From contig CAKMRJ010005745.1 in assembly GCA_928212115.1 (NCBI GenBank), positions 102,353,063 to 102,417,062 of the forward strand: 64,000 nucleotides of DNA, read 5' to 3'. The notes under the pieces were generated by a model. It saw nothing but the letters and a program-made list of their open reading frames with translations. It made no database searches and was not told where the DNA came from. This document shows positions 1 to 12,400 of this stretch, piece by piece. Source of the DNA: Lactuca virosa (Eukaryota > Streptophyta > Magnoliopsida > Asterales > Asteraceae). Each line of letters starts with the position of its first letter. Within the stretch, counting starts at the first letter, position 1. The translations under genes and the position numbers were made by a program.

Positions 1-49
1 GGTCAAGTATATACCAAATAAAGTTATGGACTTAGACACTTATCCAACA
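1..49 (-). mobile_element. End of copia 3' LTR (element continues off the left edge)
   Basis: These bases match the outer end of the LTR at 25219-25965: both contain GTCAAGTATATACCAAATAAA and end in TTATCCAACA. Read on the minus strand, this is the first 49 bases (TGTTGG...) of the 3' LTR of the copia element whose body fills 50-4892. The rest of the LTR lies outside the window. Confidence 0.8.
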
Positions 50-61
50 GTCTTCCACTTG
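50..61 (-). other. Polypurine tract of the copia element
   Basis: Directly inside the 3' LTR, the minus strand reads AAGTGGAAGAC followed by TGTTGG. A purine run touching the LTR is where plus-strand DNA synthesis starts in LTR retrotransposons. The 3' UTR of the element (62-884) holds no ORF that I recognise. Confidence 0.6.
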
Positions 62-884
62 GATAAGTCTTACTAATATATTTGCCTATATTACTTCAGG
101 AACCAACCGGCAATCGTAGCTCTTAAAACTCTGTTGAACTATGAAGCGCCATTTTAGATAAGTGATCATATAATCCTTTATTCTAGATATCAGCCAGACA
201 AATACATGGAACAATGTCTTACTTATTGTCCAGCAGTTTGTTTCTCGATTTCCAATTTGTTTGACATAGAACTTAATTGAAACATCAACTTAGTCTGACC
301 GGGCCCGGTACATGGGTCAACACAAATCATCGAGGGGCCCAGATATCGCTTCTAATCCAAGAAGAAACAGATAAACTTTGACTCATATGCTTGTTCTACT
401 ACTTGTTGAATCATACACAAAGGCACGTTTTATAATATCGAGTTACCAATGCATTTACGTACAATCAATGTATAACCAACTCATAGGCAACAAGTCATAT
501 CTCTATGTTTGAAGACTTATATGATATTACCGTCTCACCATCACTCGAGATAAATTCCATGAGTGATGCAAGTGAGCGTGGGTTTATGCCAATACTCAAA
601 ACTTATGAGCACTCATGAATGTTGTAGCAACCATTGCTATGGATAAACACCTTTAGTCATCTACAAGCCCAATTCATGACAGTCTTAATTCATACCTACT
701 TCCGACGTATGACTGACTGTGGAAGTTTGAATAAAGTAAATTATTATGGAAGTCAAAACATGCAACCTGATGAAACACAGTAGATAATTGACAAAAGACA
801 GTAACACCTTACTCATAAAATAAACACACCTTTTTATTCATCATCAAATGTCGATTACATTTTACAAGTTTCAGAAATAACTAT

Positions 885-3800
885 CTAATCTGTAAAACTA
901 ATATCATCCTTCAGCCCGATGCGCCTCGCATTCTGTAAGTGCCTAACCCTCGTCAGTCCCTTCGTAATGGGATCTGCAGGATTCTCTTTGATGATACCTC
1001 TTTGCCACGAGGAGTCTTCTTCTTTTTTCTTGTGTCTTATGAAGTGATATCATCTGTCAATGTGTCTGGATCTGCCATGATCTCTCGGTTCCTAGGCTAA
1101 GGCAACCGCACTATTGCTGTCACAGAAAATCTCCATAGGCTCTTTAATAGCTGGTACAACTCCAAGGTCTCCGATGAAGTTCTTCAGCCATATCGCCTCC
1201 TTTTCCGCTTCACTCGCTGCTATGTACTGTGATTCACAAGTCGAATCATCTACCGTCTCCTGCTTGGAACTCTTCCAAGTGATTGCCCCTCCATTTAGGG
1301 TAAAGACCCAGCCCGACTGAGAGCGGAAGTTATCCCTATCAGTCTGGAAAGCTAGCATCATTATACCCTACTACTCTCAAGTCATCACTCCCACCAAGGG
1401 TAAGAATCCAATCCTTAGTCCTCCGCAGGTACTTGAGAATATTCTTTACCGCAGTCCAATGAGCCTTGCCAGGGTTCCCCTGATATCTGTTGACCATGCT
1501 CAAAGCGAAAGCCACATCAGGGCGGGTACAAGTCATAGCATACATGATCAAGCCAACAGCAGAAGCATATGGTAATTGACTCATCTCAGCTATCTCAGCC
1601 TCTGTACTCGGGCTCTGAGCCTTGCTCAGTTTAGCATTGCTTGGATCGGTAATCTCCTCTTGGAATCTGCATGTTGAACCTTTTCAACACCTTATCCAAG
1701 TAGGTATTCTGACTAAGTCCAATTAGTCTTTTACTCATGTCTCTTAATATCCTTATCCCTAGGATATAGGCAGCCTCTCCAAGGTCCTTCATAGCAAAAC
1801 ACTTCCCAAGCCAGGACTTCACTTCCTGCAAAGTTGGGATGTCGTTTCCTATGAGCAGTATGTCATCCACATACAGCACCAAGAAGCTAACTATACTCCC
1901 ACTAGCTCTGACATATACACAGGACTCATCTTCACTCCTCGAAAAGCCAAACTCTTTTACTTTCTCATCGAAACAAAGATTCCATATGCGAGGTGCTTGT
2001 TTCAATCCATAGATGGATTTCTCAAGCATACACACTCTATTCGGGTGCTCTGTACTGACAAAACCCTCTGGCTGACTCATGTAAACATCCTCAGCCAACT
2101 TTCCATTAAGGAAAGCGGTTTTGACATCCATTTGCCATATTTCATAATCATGAAATGCAGCAATGGCTAACATAACCCTAATAGACTTAATCTTTGCTAC
2201 CGGTGAAAATGTCTCATCATAATCAACTCCTGGAGTTTGAGAAAATCCCTTTGCAACCAGTCGTGCCTTATAAGTGTGTACATTACCATCCATTTCGGTC
2301 TTCTTCTTGAAGATCCATTTGCACCCAACTGTCTTACGACCTGGTACATTGTCAACCAAGTTCCAAACTTGATCGTCATACATGGACTGTATATCGCTTT
2401 CCATAGCCTCTTTCCATTTAGCAGCCTCAGGGCCTGCCATGGCTTCCGTGTAGCTGTTAGGTTCATCCAAATTTACCAGTGTACTATCACTGATAAGTGT
2501 ATCACCTTCCGCAGTAATATGGAAACCATAGTAATGCTCAGGTGCATTCCTAACTCTGGTGGAACGCCTCAGAGGTACAGACTCGTCAGTCGGATCAACA
2601 GGAGTTTCCTCCTCAGGTTGATTGCTAGGATTTGAGGTTCCTTCACCACTTGACTCTTGAATTTCTTCAAGGTCAATTTGCCTCCCACTGTTTTCCTTGG
2701 CTCATGAACTCTCTTTCACGAAAGACCCTTCTCCTTGCTACAAAGACCACATTCTCACTGGGTCTGTAGAAGAGGTAAACAAAGGATTTATGTAGGTAGC
2801 CGATGAAAATACACCTCTCACTTCGAGGTTCGAGCTTATCGTGAGTCTCGCACCTCACAAAAGCCTCGCAACCCCAAATCTTGATGTGGTCCAAGTTGGG
2901 AACTTTCCCAGTCCACATCTCGTGAGGTGTTTTAGCAACCTTCTTTGTAGGGACTAGATTAAGGATATGGGCGGCAGTCTCTAAGACATACCCCCAAAAA
3001 GAGATTGGTAGCGAAGCTCGACTCATCATGGAGCGAACCATGTCCAACAAGGTCCGATTACGCCTCTCAGACACACCATTCAACTGTGGTGTCCTGGGAG
3101 GTGTCAATTGTGAGACAATCCCACACTCCTTAAGATAGTCGAGGAACTCTGTACTAAGATACTCACCACCTCGATCGGATCGAAGCATCTATGTTCCTGC
3201 CCAATTGATTTTCTACTTCCTGTTTAAACTCTTAAACCTTTCAAAAGTTTCTGACTTATGCTTGATTAAGGACATAAGCATATCTACTATAATCATCAGT
3301 AAAAGTCAGATAATAGCGATTAGCATCCCTGTGGCGGTTTTGAAGGGTCCACATACATCAGTATGTATAAGGTCCAACAAACCCTCACACCTTTCACAAG
3401 AACTAGTGAAGGGTGATTTTGTCATTTTTCCAAGCAAACAAGATTCATAACTATCATCTGACTTTAGGTAAAATGACTCCAAGACTCCATCCTTTTGGAG
3501 TTGGCCTATGTGTTTCCTGTTTAAACATCCAATAACGACAATGCCCAATGATGCTTTATCCAAGCTAGTAGAAGAATCAATACACAACACATTATTTCCT
3601 AGGTTATCTACAACAAAAACAGTTTCATACACACCATCACAAGGTAATGCTTTAAAATAAAGAACATTATTAAAGAAAGAAAGCATTAATACTACCACTT
3701 CATTATCAAAGAAAAGGTAAACCCTGTTTGTACAAACTATAAAAGGAAATAATATTCCTTGCCATTTCAGACGAGTAAACACATTTATTCAGATCTAACT

Positions 3801-4892
3801 TTAACCCACTACTAAGCAACAAAGTATAAACTCCAATCTTGGTAACAGGTGAGATCTTCCTATTCCCCATGATTAAGTTTATCTTCCCGTGCTCCACATC
3901 CTCAATTCTTCTTAGGCCCTGCAAATCAGAACATATGTGAATACCACAACCTGTATAAGGAACCAAGAGTTAGAATAGGGGAGTTATTAGACCATATATG
4001 TGTTAAATACCTGCATGGGATGGTTTACTTTCCCATCCTTGACATCCTGCAAGTACTTGGGCAGTTTCGCTTCCAGTGCCCCTTTTTGGCAATAGAAGCA
4101 TTCAGCATCCTTGGGGATGGTAGAAGGAGTAACAGAACCACCTTTGGTTCCACTTGATGAGGAGCCATCAAGAGACTTTCCCTTGGTACCCTTCGAACGG
4201 GTCTTCCTCTTCTTCCATTTTCCTTGCCTGATAGCCAAAACAGGGGTAGCTGTAGGAGTAGGAGTAGTAACAACCGACTTACCTTAAGACCACTTTCGGC
4301 GGTCTTCATAGTCCTTGAAGCTTGCTGAGTGTGACTTCCTCCTGTTCATGTGGATGTCAGCGGAATTGATCATAACACGAAGGTAAGGAGTGCAAAATGA
4401 TGTCAATTGCCAACTCCTTAGGGAAGTTCACATTCATTTCTACAAAACGGTCCACATACCTTGCATTTTCTGCATGTGGCCCGTGATGGGTTCACCATCT
4501 TCATTTGGGTTGTTATCAGGAGGAGATGATTTCATATCGCTCTTGACGAGCACTCTGATGGTAGCGGTCCATCAAGTCCTGGTGCATCTCAAAAGGATAG
4601 TAGTCCTCGTAGGACTTTTGGAGCTCGGCTTCATAGTGGCCACATGATGAATGCCACTTTGTATCATCTCTTTCATGTGCCTCATATTGCAGTGACCTCC
4701 TCAGGAGTTGCAGTCGGCTCAAGATCCTTAAGCTCCTTGTCGAGGACATATCCTTTCCTCGTAACGAGTGACCATCCTGATGTTCCGGATCCATCCATAA
4801 AGTTGGAACCATCGAAAGATGACTCTCCCACAAAGGTTCATGAGAGAGAAGGATCCAGTAGGGTTAGAACCCAAAGCATTGTTGGAAGACAT
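885..4892 (-). pseudogene. Ty1/copia gag-pol, left copy, frameshifted
   Basis: In coding order the pieces are gag (about 4892-3990, with a disrupted CCHC knuckle), protease (about 3966-3800, residues GCGIHIC), GAG-pre-integrase (about 3640-3350), integrase (about 3300-2673, with the SERRN motif), reverse transcriptase (2470-1631) and RNase H (about 1584-885). The RT catalytic YVDD is intact at 1862-1873, and the RT stretch is open for 279 codons. RNase H ends with a stop at 885-887. Elsewhere the frame breaks repeatedly through small indels: gag alone is split over three frames, and there are breaks near 1340, 1600, 2480-2670 and 3200-3300. The domain order protease-integrase-RT-RNase H identifies copia (Pseudoviridae type). 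It cannot make a working polyprotein as written. The 3804-4892 part belongs to the duplicated block and has a much cleaner counterpart at 21102-22205. Confidence 0.85.
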
Positions 4893-6358
4893 TGAAAAGA
4901 AGAAAGACAAGTTTAGATTAGATATAAGAGTCCCTAATAAGACACCCAAATGTAATATTAAGGCTAGGACCCAACACAATATATTATAACTTAGAAGAGG
5001 GATGTCGTCGTAATCTAAGCTTTAACATATTTGAAGGTAGGTGAATGACGATTCACCAATTTCCACCATGAAAACGAAATGAATTAGGTTTAATTGGTTT
5101 GAAATTCCTAGATTCTTTTGAGATTCATTGAACTTTTCAATGGCATGTTTCAATCTCGAGTGTGCCCTTCAGGTTTTGTGACTGGATGCCGAGGATCACA
5201 AAACAAGGTGTGAATAACCATGCAAATTCACTTGGTACCCTTAATATTATCACCTAATCAATTGTGTCGGTAACAACACGCTCCACCGATCTATGATAAA
5301 CATTAAGTCACCCTTTGTTATCCTTACTAGTCCAAGTTAGTATGCCGGTTAACCACACACGCTCCACCAACGACTTGGTAAGGTACAAAGTGTGATTTCA
5401 TGGGTTAGCACCATTTCACATTTTCCTAAAGTAACCTAAGATTGGGATTTATAAAAACATTTATTACTTTATAATAACATCCTTACTTTTAATGGGAAAT
5501 TTTAAAGTCATTGTCCTACCCGTTCGGCTAACGCCCCTCCACTGATCAGGAAGTGGTGGGTGAGAGTGGAACCCATTAAGCTGCCATTTATAGGCAACAA
5601 CCTTATACCCCCCCTTATAGACCGGCTTCGTGAATGAGGCCTACTACACGTTAAAAACGACTTGATCTTATACATATAAATAAAATATACCATTAATCTT
5701 ATAATAGTATAAGGGTTTTGAATTTTAATTTGAAAATCCTAAGGGTTGGAATTTAAGTGTGTGTTGTCTTTACAAATTCCAAAACTTGAGGGCAAGTTTT
5801 GAAACTCTTCAAAACTTTTTCCTTCATAACTTATGAGTTAAGGTTCATATAAAAGTGAAGACTCTTCATTTTATGTAATTATGTGTTTAAATGTTCATTA
5901 AAAGAGGTGGACCTTAGGAAATCCATAACTTGAGGACAAATTATGGATTCCATTTAAACAACCATAATTGATCAAGAATTAATCATTAAACAATTTAGCA
6001 GTAATTCCTATGATCTAACAATAACTCATAAGAACATGAATATCCATATCAAAATTTCAAGAACATATGAACACATATAAACTGGAATTTGATTTATAGC
6101 CATGTAAATGGATAAGAACAACCATACACCATCTAAAACAGGTTTTAAAAACATCAAGGTAGTTTGGGTAATGTTTCTAGTCCTTTCCAGCAGCAAAAAT
6201 CGAAAATCTGCATCTGAATGACCAAATCGTCGAGTACAAGAAACTGACTCGCCGAGTAGTTGAAATATGCTTGGACTCGTCGAGTCCCCCATGAACTCGG
6301 CGAGTCCCCTGTGCAGACATGAGTAAGAATTTCGCTTTTTCAATTAAGTTTGCATCAA
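4893..6358 (-). other. Untranslated leader of the copia element, left copy
   Basis: This lies between the gag start and the Athila insertion and matches 22206-23675. No coding potential is seen. It contains the direct repeat CACACGCTCCACC near 5270-5370 and, near 6225-6310, four motifs of the type ACTCGNCGAGT. Many one-base gaps separate it from the right copy. The short ORFs here are chance. Confidence 0.6.
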
Positions 6359-6362
6359 GTAT

Positions 6363-7862
6363 TGATAGCTTATTTTATTTCCTTATTTTATTAGTTTATT
6401 TTAGATTTTTAGATCTTTTTATCATTATTGCATTGTATTTATTTATTTTCTTTAGTATGGATCGTACCGGTGCTTTTTATGTTGCATGAGGTATTTTGCA
6501 GGGTTTTGGAGCTTATCGCGATTGTGGATTAGAGTGAAGACGGACTTAGTGGGCTCCCGAAGCATTATTGGGCTTGGCGGAATCAAAGAAGAAGAATTGG
6601 GCTTTGAAAGTTATTGGCTTGGATTATTTGGGCTTGTGAAGATGGATCATAAATTTCTAATTTTGGGCTTGGAGCATCCATTTAGTGGCTAAATGATGAT
6701 TGGTGGATTCAAATTACATGGACAAGGGGGGACCAAAGGAATCTTTGGTAGTGGAAAGGGTGGAGTAGTGGAATGGTGGACCAATAGCATTCCAGCAGCA
6801 TTTGCGCGGGTGGAATTTTGGCTGCGCGGGTACCCGCGCAACTGCCCAGTTTGGGTATTTTGGTCATTTGGCTTGCCATTACCTTGGGGGATCAGACCTA
6901 GCAGCCACAACTTCGATTTTACACCATTGGAGACCTGTGGGAGGCGATTTTGGAAGCTCAAGACTCATTTCTCTTCATCTTTCCAAGATTTTTGGTAGTT
7001 TCTTTATGCAATTAGACTTTTGTGATTGTTGTTCTATTGCCATGAGTGGCTAAACTCTTTATATTTGGTTGACTTTGGCTGAAAACCAATGAATGTTTGT
7101 GGGTTTTGAAGGATTTATGTTGATTATCAATTTATTCCATGTTTATGATTCTAGTTTACAACTCTTATGCTTATTTGATGCTTTGATCATGAGCTTAGTA
7201 TTTGATTGAGCAATGGTTGATTTGTTTCATTGATTTTGCATTGGATCATTGAATTTATCTAGAACAAAGGCTTTATGATGGTAGAAATCATCTCTAGCTT
7301 ATGAATCATAACTCCTTTATGGATGTGTAAGCATTTGACATCCTCTAGGAATTGGGGATTCCTTCATTCTTAAGGCTAATTGATTTCTTGGGATTAATTG
7401 CTTCAATTGACCCTTGATCTTAATTAAGAAGGTGTGTTGTGGGCTTCCCCAACCTCCATACTACCTATGAGGAATCTTGGCATATCATGCTTCATGATTG
7501 CTATAACCAATTTGGGATGAAGGATAAGCTTTGTATTAGATCCTAATGATAAACACACAAATGTTCATTGTGTTGAATTGCCTTAGTTAACCAATTATTC
7601 CCAACCTTTGAGCATCTCATCAACTTGCTTAATTGCAAGGTTTTTAGTTATTCAAGTATTTTAGTTTTCAAGTAATCAAACACCCCCCCCCCCCTTTAGT
7701 TTAATTGTAGTTAGTTAGTTTATTTACAATAGTTCTTTTAGATTGCATTGGTGATTGAATACAACCATTTCCCCGAGGATCGATACCCCTTTTTACCATT
7801 ATATTACGTTTATTTAGAAATCAAAGGGTGTAATTTGCTTGGTGGACTTGACATTCCCACCA
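6363..7862 (+). mobile_element. Athila-type gypsy 5' LTR
   Basis: This is a 1.5-kb LTR beginning TGATAGC and ending CCACCA, immediately followed by the primer-binding site TGGCGCCGTTGCCGGGGA. It is nearly identical to 23681-25183: I count about five substitutions by eye plus homopolymer differences. The flanking target duplication GTATT lies at its left edge, with one T lost where it meets the LTR. It contains the 18-bp palindrome TGCGCGGGTACCCGCGCA at 6823-6840 and a C-run near 7682-7694. ORFs inside it are not genes. Confidence 0.85.
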
Positions 7863-7867
7863 AGTTT

Positions 7868-7885
7868 TGGCGCCGTTGCCGGGGA
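7868..7885 (+). other. Athila primer-binding site
   Basis: TGGCGCCGTTGCCGGGGA lies five bases after the LTR end. This sequence at this place is typical of Athila/Tat-lineage plant gypsy elements, which prime with the 3' end of a host tRNA. Confidence 0.75.
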
Positions 7886-7911
7886 AATTGGTTATTGTTA
7901 TTTGATTGTTT

Positions 7912-9486
7912 ATGCCTAGGTCTACAAGAACCGGTGAACTACTCTACAATCCGGAAATTGAAAAAGAAGCAAAAAGGTTGAAAAAGTTAGCAAAACAAGC
8001 AAAGCAACAACAACTCGTTCAAGCTTCTTCCTCTTCTCCACTAATCAACATAGAAGATCAGGTTCATACTTCAAGTGATACCGACACCGAGCCGAATTCT
8101 CCAATTGTTGGTCAATCCTTTGAAGACATTCCGTTTGAAAACCACATAGCCATGAATCACACTCCACCTCACAATCCTAACCCAAACCCAAACAATCAAG
8201 ATGCTAATACCCCACCCCATCAACCAAGACAACAACAACAAGAACCTCTCATTGATATGCCACCTTGGAATCAAGCCCCTCCTCAAAACCAACCCAATTA
8301 TCAACCACAAAACCAAAACTTCCACCAAAACAACCAACCTCAAAACAATGCTTTTCAAGTTCAACAACAAGTACATTACCCAAATCAACCCAATTACCAA
8401 CCCCCTCCAATATACCAAAACCCAATGTACCCCCAACAACAACCTCCCTACAACCAATACCCTAACTACCAACCTTATCCACCACCAATCTACAATCATC
8501 AACCATACCCATACCCACCTTACCAACAACCACCCAATTACTTGCAACAATATCCCAATAACCCCAATCCACCCAATCCCCCTCAAGAGTTGACACTTCG
8601 GCAAATGATGGAGACGGATGTTACTCATACACCTCTTGCTATTGTTTATCCCGCAAACCGCCGAGGGATTGAATTGAAGTCAAGTTTCATCCATCAACTA
8701 ACCAAGTTCCATGGTTTGGATAGAGAAGATCCTCAAAAGCATTTGAAGTCCTTTCATATGATATGTGTTAGCATGTTGCCCGACAATGTGACATTGGATG
8801 ATTTCAAGTTAACCGCATTCCCGCTCACCTTGGAAGACAAAGCTAGAGAGTGGTTATTCAACTTACCACCGGGATCAATTCACACATGGGAAGAGTTACT
8901 CAAGGCCTTCAATAGCAAATTCTATCCCACCTCCCGCATTTCAAGTCAAAGAAGTGACATTTTGGGGATTCGTCAAGGGGAAAATGAAACATTTCATGAT
9001 TTTTGGGAGCGCTTCAACAATTTGTGTACAAGTTGTCCTCAACACAATATACCCGAACAACTACTTCTTCAACAATTTTATGAGGGTATGAATGAAAAAG
9101 ATCGGAGGATGATTGATGCTTCAAGTGGTGGTGACATCTTCAACAAAACCCCTCACGAGATCCGATTACTTTTTGGTACCATTTCTCAAAATCAAAGGAA
9201 TTTTGGGACTCGAAATGACATGAAGAGAAATTCTCCACAAGTGGTTGGTGAAGTTAGCAACACTCAACACTTGGAATCAAAGCTCTTGGATTTGACTAAT
9301 GTGTTAAGTCAAATGGTGGTGGGAAGTGGTCAACAATTGATGGTATGTGGTATTTGTGCAATGACGGGCCATTATACGGATAAGTGTCCCACACTTGGAA
9401 GTGAACCGGAAGATGTGAATGCAATGGGCGGATATCAAAGTCAACCAAGACCCATGGGATTTCAAAACAATTTCAACCCAAATTGA
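7912..9486 (+). CDS. Athila-type gag (capsid/nucleocapsid), 524 aa
   Basis: ATG 7912 is the first methionine after the primer site (product begins MPRSTRTGELLYNP). Residues about 25-40 are Lys-rich. Residues about 85-225 are a Pro/Gln/Asn-rich low-complexity stretch. They are followed by the plant retrotransposon gag domain (about 240-420, including EWLFNLPPGSIHTWEELLKAF) and a CCHC zinc knuckle (CGICAMTGHYTDKC) near residues 479-492. Gag forms the particle and packages element RNA. The frame stops at 9484 and pol continues in another frame with a 4-base overlap. Athila gag and pol normally form one ORF, so a single-base indel near 9483 is more likely than programmed frameshifting. This is otherwise the best-preserved ORF of the nest. 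Confidence 0.85.
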   Translation: MPRSTRTGELLYNPEIEKEAKRLKKLAKQAKQQQLVQASSSSPLINIEDQVHTSSDTDTEPNSPIVGQSFEDIPFENHIAMNHTPPHNPNPNPNNQDANTPPHQPRQQQQEPLIDMPPWNQAPPQNQPNYQPQNQNFHQNNQPQNNAFQVQQQVHYPNQPNYQPPPIYQNPMYPQQQPPYNQYPNYQPYPPPIYNHQPYPYPPYQQPPNYLQQYPNNPNPPNPPQELTLRQMMETDVTHTPLAIVYPANRRGIELKSSFIHQLTKFHGLDREDPQKHLKSFHMICVSMLPDNVTLDDFKLTAFPLTLEDKAREWLFNLPPGSIHTWEELLKAFNSKFYPTSRISSQRSDILGIRQGENETFHDFWERFNNLCTSCPQHNIPEQLLLQQFYEGMNEKDRRMIDASSGGDIFNKTPHEIRLLFGTISQNQRNFGTRNDMKRNSPQVVGEVSNTQHLESKLLDLTNVLSQMVVGSGQQLMVCGICAMTGHYTDKCPTLGSEPEDVNAMGGYQSQPRPMGFQNNFNPN

Positions 9487-12400
9487 GGAATAACCAAAAC
9501 AACCCTTATCCACCAAAGCAAAATCCACCAAATCTTTTGATGAGACCCCAACATCCACAATACCAATCCCAAAAACCTCCATATCCACAAAATTCTTATA
9601 ACCCTCCAAATTACCAACAACCTCCACAACAAGGCCAATCAAGTGGTACCCATCAAATGAGCCTTCAAGAACTTGTCACTTCTCTTGCTCAAAGCCAAAC
9701 CCAATTTCAACAAGAAACCAAGAATACTTTCTCCAACATTCAAGCACAAATTGGAGACTTGGCAACCGCTCTCAACAAGATGGAACAAAGGGGTAAACTT
9801 CCATCACAAACCGAGAAGAACCCCAATGTGAGTGCCATCACCTTGCGAAGTGGGAAAACACTTGGAGAAAGTCAACCTAAAAGAGTTTCAAGAGAAGACG
9901 AAGATGAAGTGATCATTGTGGAACCTCCAAAAGTTGTAGTTCCTCCAAAGGAACCGGTTGTGCCAAATGTTGATCAACCCGATCCTTCCAACAAACCCAT
10001 CAAACCATTGGTCATACCACCGCCTTTTCCATCCCGGTTGGCTTCCTCAAAGAAACAAGAAGAAGAGAAAGAGTTTCTTGAGACTTTCCGCAAGGTTCAA
10101 CTCAACATTTCACTATTGGATGCCATTAAGCAAATCCCACGTTACGCCAAATTTCTTAAGGATTTGTGCACCAACAAGAGAAAATTCAAGACAAATGAGA
10201 AGATTCAAGTCAATGCAAATGTATCCGCGGTCATCCAAAAGAAGCTTCCACCCAAATGCAAAGACCCGGGAATGTTTGCTATACCTTGTACCATTGGTGA
10301 TTTACATGTTGAAAGTGCCATGCTAGATCTTGGAGCCTCAATCAATGTCATGCCATACTCGGTTTTTCAATCTCTCAATGTTGGACCTTTGGAAGAAACC
10401 GGAGTCATCATTCAATTAGCGGACAAGTCAAGTGTATTTCCAAGAGGCGTGTTGGAGGATGTACTAGTTCAAGTCAATCAACTAGTATTTCCCGCAGATT
10501 TCTATGTCATTGACCTTGAAGAAAAGACTCCTTCCAAGTCATCTATGATTCTCCTTGGAAGACCCTTCATGAATACCGCTCACACGATTATTGATGTCCA
10601 CAATGGGAAGATCACCATGGAGTTTGATGGAGAGACCATTCACTTCAACATCTTTGAAGCAATGAGATATCCTAGCAACATATCTCCATTGTATCGAGTT
10701 GATGTGATTGAGCCAATCACCCAACAATTATTCGAGTTATCAAATGGGGATCTTTTGAAGATGGTGCTTAACATGAGTCTTGAAGGTGAAAGTTTGAAGA
10801 ATACCTTGGATTTGTATACATTGGATTCCGAAGTTGAAGATATTGTGAAGGCTCTAGAAATTACTAATTCCACAAAGAAGGATGTTTCTCAAGTTGCCTT
10901 ATCTCATTCTCCAATCAAGATGCCACCTTCCATAATCCAACCACCCACACTTGAATTGAAAGTCTTACCTAGCCATTTGAAATATGCTTATCTAGGTCAA
11001 GATGAGACTCTACCGGTGATTATCTCTTCTCAATTGAAAGACTTTGAAGAAAACCAATTGATTGAAGTCTTGAAAGAGCATAAAGAGGCCATGGGGTGGA
11101 CCATAGCGGACATCAAGGGGATAAGTCCTAATGTATGCACTCACAAGATACTCATGGAAGATGATTGCAAGCCTAGGAGGGAAGCCCAAAGACGATTAAA
11201 CCCTCCCATGATGGAAGTTGTCAAGAAGGAGATAATCAAGTTACTTGATGCGGATATGATTTACCCAATTTCCGACTCCAAATGGGTTAGTCCGGTGCAA
11301 GTGGTTCCCAAGAAAACGGGAATCACGGTTGTTGAGAATAACAAAGGCGTAATGGTACCCACTCGAGTTCAAAATGGATGGAGGGTGTGCATTGATTATA
11401 GAAAGTTGAATTCAAGCACACGGAAAGATCACTTCCCTCTTCCTTTCATTGATCAAATGCTCGAGCGATTGGCGGGCAAATCGCATTATTGTTGCCTTGA
11501 TGGATACTCGGGTTTTCACCAAATACCCGTTGCCCCCGAAGATCAAGACAAAACGACTTTTACATGCCCCTTTGGCACATTTGCCTACAAGCGGATGCCA
11601 TTTGGATTATGCAATGCCCCCGCCACATTCCAAAGATGCATGGTGAGTATCTTCTCCGAGTATGTTGAAAATATAATTGAAGTGTTCATGGATGATTTCA
11701 CCGTGTATGGCAATTCGTTTGATGAATGCTTGGGTAACCTTAAGAAGATTTTGAAAAGGTGCATTGAGAAAAAGTTGGTGTTAAACTTTGAGAAATGTCA
11801 CTTCATGGTCAATCAAGGAATCATTTTGGGACACATCGTCTCCAAAAAGGGCATCGAAGTTGATAAAGCCAAAATTGATGTCATCCAAACCCTTCCTTAC
11901 CCAACATGTGTTAGAGAAGTGAGATCTTTCTTGGGCCATGCGGGATTCTATAGAAGATTCATCAAAGATTTCTCAAAGATCACGCGACCAATGTGCCTCC
12001 TTCTTCAAAAAGATGTCGATTTTGACTTCAATATTGCATGCCAAGAAGCCTTTGACAAACTTAAAGACTTGCTCACTTCCGCCCCAATAATCCAACCTCC
12101 AAATTGGGAGCTTCCATTTGAAATAATGTGTGATGCAAGCAATTTTGCTATTGGCGCGGTCTTAGGTCAAAAAGAGGGCAAAGCATCCCATGTCATCTAC
12201 TATGCCTCCAAAACCTTGGATAATGCTCAAGCCAATTACTCCACCACCGAGAAGGAACTTCTAGCCATTGTATTCGCCTTGGAGAAATTCCGGCAATACC
12301 TTCTTGGGACAAAAGTAATTGTGTATTCCGACCATGCCGCATTGAAGTATCTCATGACCAAGAAAGATGCCAAGCCACGGTTGATTCGTTGGATTCTTCT

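Larger units (their letters stand above)
3804..7862. repeat. Duplicated block, left copy (copia protease/gag + leader + Athila LTR)
   Basis: About 4.06 kb matches 21102-25183 in the same order and orientation, starting at ACCCACTACTAAGC. To the left of 3804 this copy continues normally into copia pol, whereas the other copy switches abruptly to an unrelated LTR. To the right of 7862 this copy continues into the Athila interior, whereas the other returns to copia leader and primer site. Confidence 0.85.

Noticed and set aside
8071..8628. Long minus-strand frame opposite gag
   Set aside because: It is the mirror of the Pro/Gln/Asn-rich gag segment; the Leu/Val/Trp-rich product is a codon-bias shadow.
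9470..9490. Programmed frameshift between Athila gag and pol
   Set aside because: No slippery heptamer or downstream structure stands out, and relatives use one continuous ORF; a one-base indel is simpler.
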